A stretch of 7,617 bases of DNA from an uncultured Clostridia bacterium (lineage in GTDB: Bacteria; Bacillota; Clostridia; Oscillospirales; Oscillospiraceae), in contig CALEQS010000046.1 in assembly GCA_937907975.1 (NCBI GenBank), positions 1-7,617 of the forward strand, written 5' to 3'. Position numbers and translations under genes: made by a program. The first letter of the stretch is position 1, and the number at the start of each line of letters is the position of its first letter. Below, piece after piece: positions 5,274 to 7,617 of the stretch. The notes beneath the pieces are model-generated. The model was not told where the DNA came from and ran no database searches. It saw nothing but the letters and a program-made list of their open reading frames with translations.

Positions 5274-7343
5274 ATGAAATACGAAGCATGGAATCCCGTC
5301 CCCCGGGACAGGGCCGCAGAGCAGGCGCTGCGCAGCAGCGGCATTTCTGCTCTGGCCGCACTGACTCTGGCCGGACGGGGCATTCATTCCCGGGACGAGG
5401 CGGCCGCGTTTCTCGCCTCCGGGCCGGAGCTGCTCCACGACCCGATGCTCCTGCGGGACATGGACAAGGCCGTGGCGCGCATTCACCTCGCCGTTGAGTG
5501 TGGGGAGACCATCGCCGTATTCGGCGACTACGACGTGGACGGCATCACCTCCACCTGCCTTCTGAGCTCCTATCTCACCCAGCAGGGCGCAAAAGTCATC
5601 CCGTACATCCCGGACCGCCTCACCGAGGGCTACTCCCTGAACACCGATGCCATCACCCGGCTGCGGCTGAAGGGGGCCAAGCTGCTGGTGAGCGTAGACT
5701 GCGGCATCACCAATCTGAAGGAGACGGACTTTGCCCGGGGCATCGGCATGGATGTCATCATCACCGACCACCACGAGTGCAAGGACGAACTGCCCAATGC
5801 CGCCGCAGTGGTCAATCCCCACCGCCCGGACTGCCCCTATCCCTTCAAACAGTTAGCCGGTGTTGGCGTGGCGCTCAAGCTGTGCCTTGCGCTGACGCCA
5901 GAAGCAAAGCGCAGTCAGACGCTGGCCGATTATGTAGATCTGGCCGCCGTCGGCACTGTGGCCGACGTGATGAGTCTGACCGATGAAAACCGCACCATCG
6001 TCTCCATGGGCCTGCGCACGCTCTCCCACACCCGCCGCCCCGGTCTTATCATGCTGATGCGGGAGTGCGGACTGGAGGGCAAGCTCATCAGCGCCAGCTC
6101 CATCGGCTTTACGCTGGCCCCCCGCATCAACGCGGCGGGCCGGATGGGCTGCCCGCAGGTTGCGGCTCAGCTGCTGATGACCTCGAGCGCAGAGGAGGGT
6201 GCCGCCCTTGCCCAGACGCTGTGCGACCTGAACCGGGAACGCCAGCTCATTGAGCAGCAGATCTTCGCGCAGTGCCTGGAAATTCTGGAACAGCGGCCCG
6301 AACTGAGCAAACACGCCATCGTACTGGCCGGACGCAGCTGGCACCAGGGTGTCGTCGGCATCGTGGCCTCCCGGCTTTCGGAGCGGTTCTCTGTACCTGC
6401 ATTCATGATCTGCCTGGATGATGAAAACAGGGGCAAGGGCTCCTGCCGCAGCTACGGCGGCTTCAACCTGTTCAAGGCACTGGAAGAGTTCGACGATCTG
6501 CTGGAGGGTTTCGGCGGCCATGAGCTGGCGGCCGGCTTTACGATCCTGGAAGAGAATGTGGATGCCTTCCGCAGCAAAATGCAGCTGCGGGCCGCCCGCT
6601 GGCAGGCAGAGCACCCCTGCGTCTCCACTCTGTCGGTAGATGCCGTGCTGGATGACGCGAACCTCATCACGCCGGAGAGCGTGACCGATCTTCAGCATCT
6701 GGAACCCTTTGGCACCGGCAATCCCCAGCCCACCTTCGTACTGACCGGCGCATCGGTGAGTTCCATCACGCCGGTGGGCAAGGGCCGCCACACACGGCTC
6801 AAGGTGACCCGGGACGGCTGCTCCTTCGATGCCATTCTTTTCTCCTACGCCCCGGAGGCCACCGGACTTCAGGTCGGGGCACGGGTCGATCTGGCCTTCT
6901 ACCCCCAGATCAACGTGTTCCGCGGCACCCGCTCCATCCAGCTCATGCTGGTGGACGTGAAGGCTGCCCCCTCGCTCTCCCAGCTGGATCGGATGCTGTA
7001 CGAGCGCTGGAAACAGGGAGAGTCCTTCCACGCCAAGGAGCTGCAGATGCTGATCCCGGAGCGGCAGGACTTTGTGGCCGTGTGGCGCTATCTCTCCGCC
7101 CACGCCGCCTCCAACCTCTTCCGGGAATCGCCCATGAAGCTGGCCCGGAACATTTCCCGCGCCGCCGGACTGCGGGAGACCTACGCCCGCACCATGATCT
7201 GCCTGGAGGTACTTCAGGAGCGGGGACTCATCCGCTTCGACACCCAGCCCAACGCGGTGCAGATCCGCATTCAGCCCGTACAGGGCAAGGTGGATCTGGA
7301 GGCGTCCGAAATTCTGCGCAGTCTGCGCGCCATGCTGGACTGA
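5274..7343 (+). CDS. recJ: Single-stranded-DNA-specific exonuclease RecJ
   Basis: RecJ degrades single-stranded DNA 5' to 3' in recombination, mismatch and base-excision repair. The product from the ATG at 5274 is 689 residues. DHH-domain motifs in this numbering: GDYDVDGITS at 84-93, VDCGI at 141-145, TDHHE at 164-168, and AAVGTVADV at 224-232; these carry the metal-binding aspartates and histidines. RINAAGRM (284-291) follows, then the DHHA1 domain with GGHELAAGF at 414-422. An OB-fold region spans about 450-565 (FGTGNPQPTF at 479-488), and residues beyond about 566 form a C-terminal region of the kind seen in Firmicute RecJ, possibly winged-helix. The frame is open up to an ATG at 5139, which would add a hydrophobic segment, but that stretch contains the predicted promoter, so 5274 is preferred; GAGGT lies 10-11 nt before it. 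The gene is followed after 50 nt by the RelA/SpoT gene in the same direction, and no terminator with a T run lies between. Confidence 0.96.
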   Translation: MKYEAWNPVPRDRAAEQALRSSGISALAALTLAGRGIHSRDEAAAFLASGPELLHDPMLLRDMDKAVARIHLAVECGETIAVFGDYDVDGITSTCLLSSYLTQQGAKVIPYIPDRLTEGYSLNTDAITRLRLKGAKLLVSVDCGITNLKETDFARGIGMDVIITDHHECKDELPNAAAVVNPHRPDCPYPFKQLAGVGVALKLCLALTPEAKRSQTLADYVDLAAVGTVADVMSLTDENRTIVSMGLRTLSHTRRPGLIMLMRECGLEGKLISASSIGFTLAPRINAAGRMGCPQVAAQLLMTSSAEEGAALAQTLCDLNRERQLIEQQIFAQCLEILEQRPELSKHAIVLAGRSWHQGVVGIVASRLSERFSVPAFMICLDDENRGKGSCRSYGGFNLFKALEEFDDLLEGFGGHELAAGFTILEENVDAFRSKMQLRAARWQAEHPCVSTLSVDAVLDDANLITPESVTDLQHLEPFGTGNPQPTFVLTGASVSSITPVGKGRHTRLKVTRDGCSFDAILFSYAPEATGLQVGARVDLAFYPQINVFRGTRSIQLMLVDVKAAPSLSQLDRMLYERWKQGESFHAKELQMLIPERQDFVAVWRYLSAHAASNLFRESPMKLARNISRAAGLRETYARTMICLEVLQERGLIRFDTQPNAVQIRIQPVQGKVDLEASEILRSLRAMLD

Positions 7344-7367
7344 ACACACAGTCCATCCGAAATTCTG
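7305..7367 (+). repeat. 12-bp direct repeat across the end of recJ
   Basis: TCCGAAATTCTG occurs at 7305-7316 inside recJ and again at 7356-7367 after its stop. The copies are 51 nt apart, a multiple of three, so both would read Ser-Glu-Ile-Leu in the recJ frame. This could mark a small duplication that was cut off by the stop codon, or be chance. Confidence 0.6.
7336..7355 (+). other. Small inverted repeat over the recJ stop codon
   Basis: TGGACTG (7336-7342) pairs with CAGTCCA (7349-7355) around a 6-nt loop. The stem includes the first two bases of the recJ TGA stop. No T run follows, so I do not call it a terminator; it could modestly affect the recJ-rel junction of a shared message. Confidence 0.5.
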
Positions 7368-7381
7368 ACCTTTACTGGAAC

Positions 7382-7391
7382 GGAGGTGATC
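7382..7391 (+). promoter_or_regulatory. Unusually strong ribosome binding site of the RelA/SpoT gene
   Basis: GGAGGTGATC is a 10-nt uninterrupted match to the complement of the bacterial 16S rRNA 3' end. It lies directly before the ATG at 7394 and fixes that start. Confidence 0.85.
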
Positions 7392-7393
7392 CT

Positions 7394-7617
7394 ATGGATC
7401 CGATTCTGGAACAATATACCGCCCTTGAAAACAAGGTGCTGGCCTATACGCCCAATCTGGACAAAGCGCGCCTGTTCGACGCCTTTACCTATGCTGACAA
7501 CGCCCATGCCTCCCAGCAGCGTAAAGATGGCAGTCCCTACATCACGCACCCGCTGGCAGTGGCCGATCTGGTGGCCGATCTGGAGCTTGACCCGGACAGC
7601 GTGATCGCTGCCCTGCT
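7394..7617 (+). CDS. relA: RelA/SpoT-family (p)ppGpp synthetase/hydrolase, N-terminal part, cut by window edge
   Basis: Only the first 74 complete residues are visible. Rel proteins make and break the stringent-response alarmones ppGpp and pppGpp. The visible part matches the start of the HD hydrolase domain of long RelA/SpoT proteins: residues 29-39 lead into AHASQQRKDGSPYITHPLAV (38-57), in which H39 and the RKDG loop are conserved hydrolase elements, followed by LELDPDSVIAALL (63-75), where the HD metal-binding pair of the family would come next, just outside the window. Because the hydrolase start is intact, a bifunctional Rel enzyme is more likely than a small synthetase, but the synthetase, TGS and ACT parts are not visible. 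It is preceded by recJ with a 50-nt gap and no evident promoter of its own, so co-transcription is likely. In B. subtilis the order is recJ-apt-relA; apt is absent here. Confidence 0.93.
   Translation, partial: MDPILEQYTALENKVLAYTPNLDKARLFDAFTYADNAHASQQRKDGSPYITHPLAVADLVADLELDPDSVIAAL

Noticed and set aside
5853..7349. Long open frame of 498 codons on the minus strand
   Set aside because: It is fully antisense to recJ, its product is rich in Gly, His and Gln with no recognisable domain, and recJ is clearly the real gene.
7336..7355. Intrinsic terminator between recJ and the RelA/SpoT gene
   Set aside because: The stem is only 7 bp and no T run follows, so it does not meet the usual form.
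1..7617. CRISPR array, mobile element, tRNA or phage gene
   Set aside because: No spaced repeats, transposase or integrase motifs, cloverleaf or phage-like genes were seen; the window is dense with conserved housekeeping genes.

Overview
The window looks like ordinary core chromosome of a moderately GC-rich Firmicute, most likely a clostridium of the Oscillospiraceae/Ruminococcaceae type. The reasons are the gene families and their order (recJ next to a RelA/SpoT-family gene, Tex with a preceding YbaK/EbsC gene), strong purine-rich AAGGAGG-type ribosome binding sites, GTG starts, and sigma-A style promoters in short AT-rich gaps between GC-rich genes. The genus assignment is inference. I see no phage, transposon, CRISPR, tRNA or rRNA sequence.

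Layout. Positions 1-1687 hold a leftward operon. In transcription order it is a NUDIX hydrolase, an RluA-family pseudouridine synthase and a GIY-YIG domain protein that runs off the left edge. The junctions are a 1-nt gap (TGATATG) and a 4-nt overlap (GTGA). Positions 1688-1805 are a compact divergent promoter region whose two -35 boxes lie 3 nt apart. Rightward from it runs greA (1806-2312). A perfect 14-bp-stem hairpin (2351-2387) separates greA from the converging tex gene (4590-2428, leftward). tex is the second gene of a leftward operon with ybaK (5088-4603), and its ribosome binding site overlaps the ybaK stop codon. A second divergent promoter region (5089-5273) serves ybaK-tex leftward and recJ (5274-7343) rightward. 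After a 50-nt gap a RelA/SpoT-family (p)ppGpp gene starts at 7394 and is cut by the right edge.

How they fit together. The products are housekeeping factors of information processing: transcript cleavage and elongation (GreA), an Spt6-like RNA/nucleic acid binding factor (Tex), editing of mischarged Cys-tRNA(Pro) (YbaK), rRNA or tRNA pseudouridylation (RluA family), single-strand exonuclease repair (RecJ), nucleotide clean-up or signalling (NUDIX) and stringent response (Rel). Gene assignments are strong. Promoter and terminator calls rest on consensus matches and geometry only. I found no evidence of a new defence, mobile or regulatory system. The points worth a second look are the closely packed divergent promoters, the convergent greA/tex terminator, a hairpin in the recJ leader, and the direct recJ-rel adjacency without apt.
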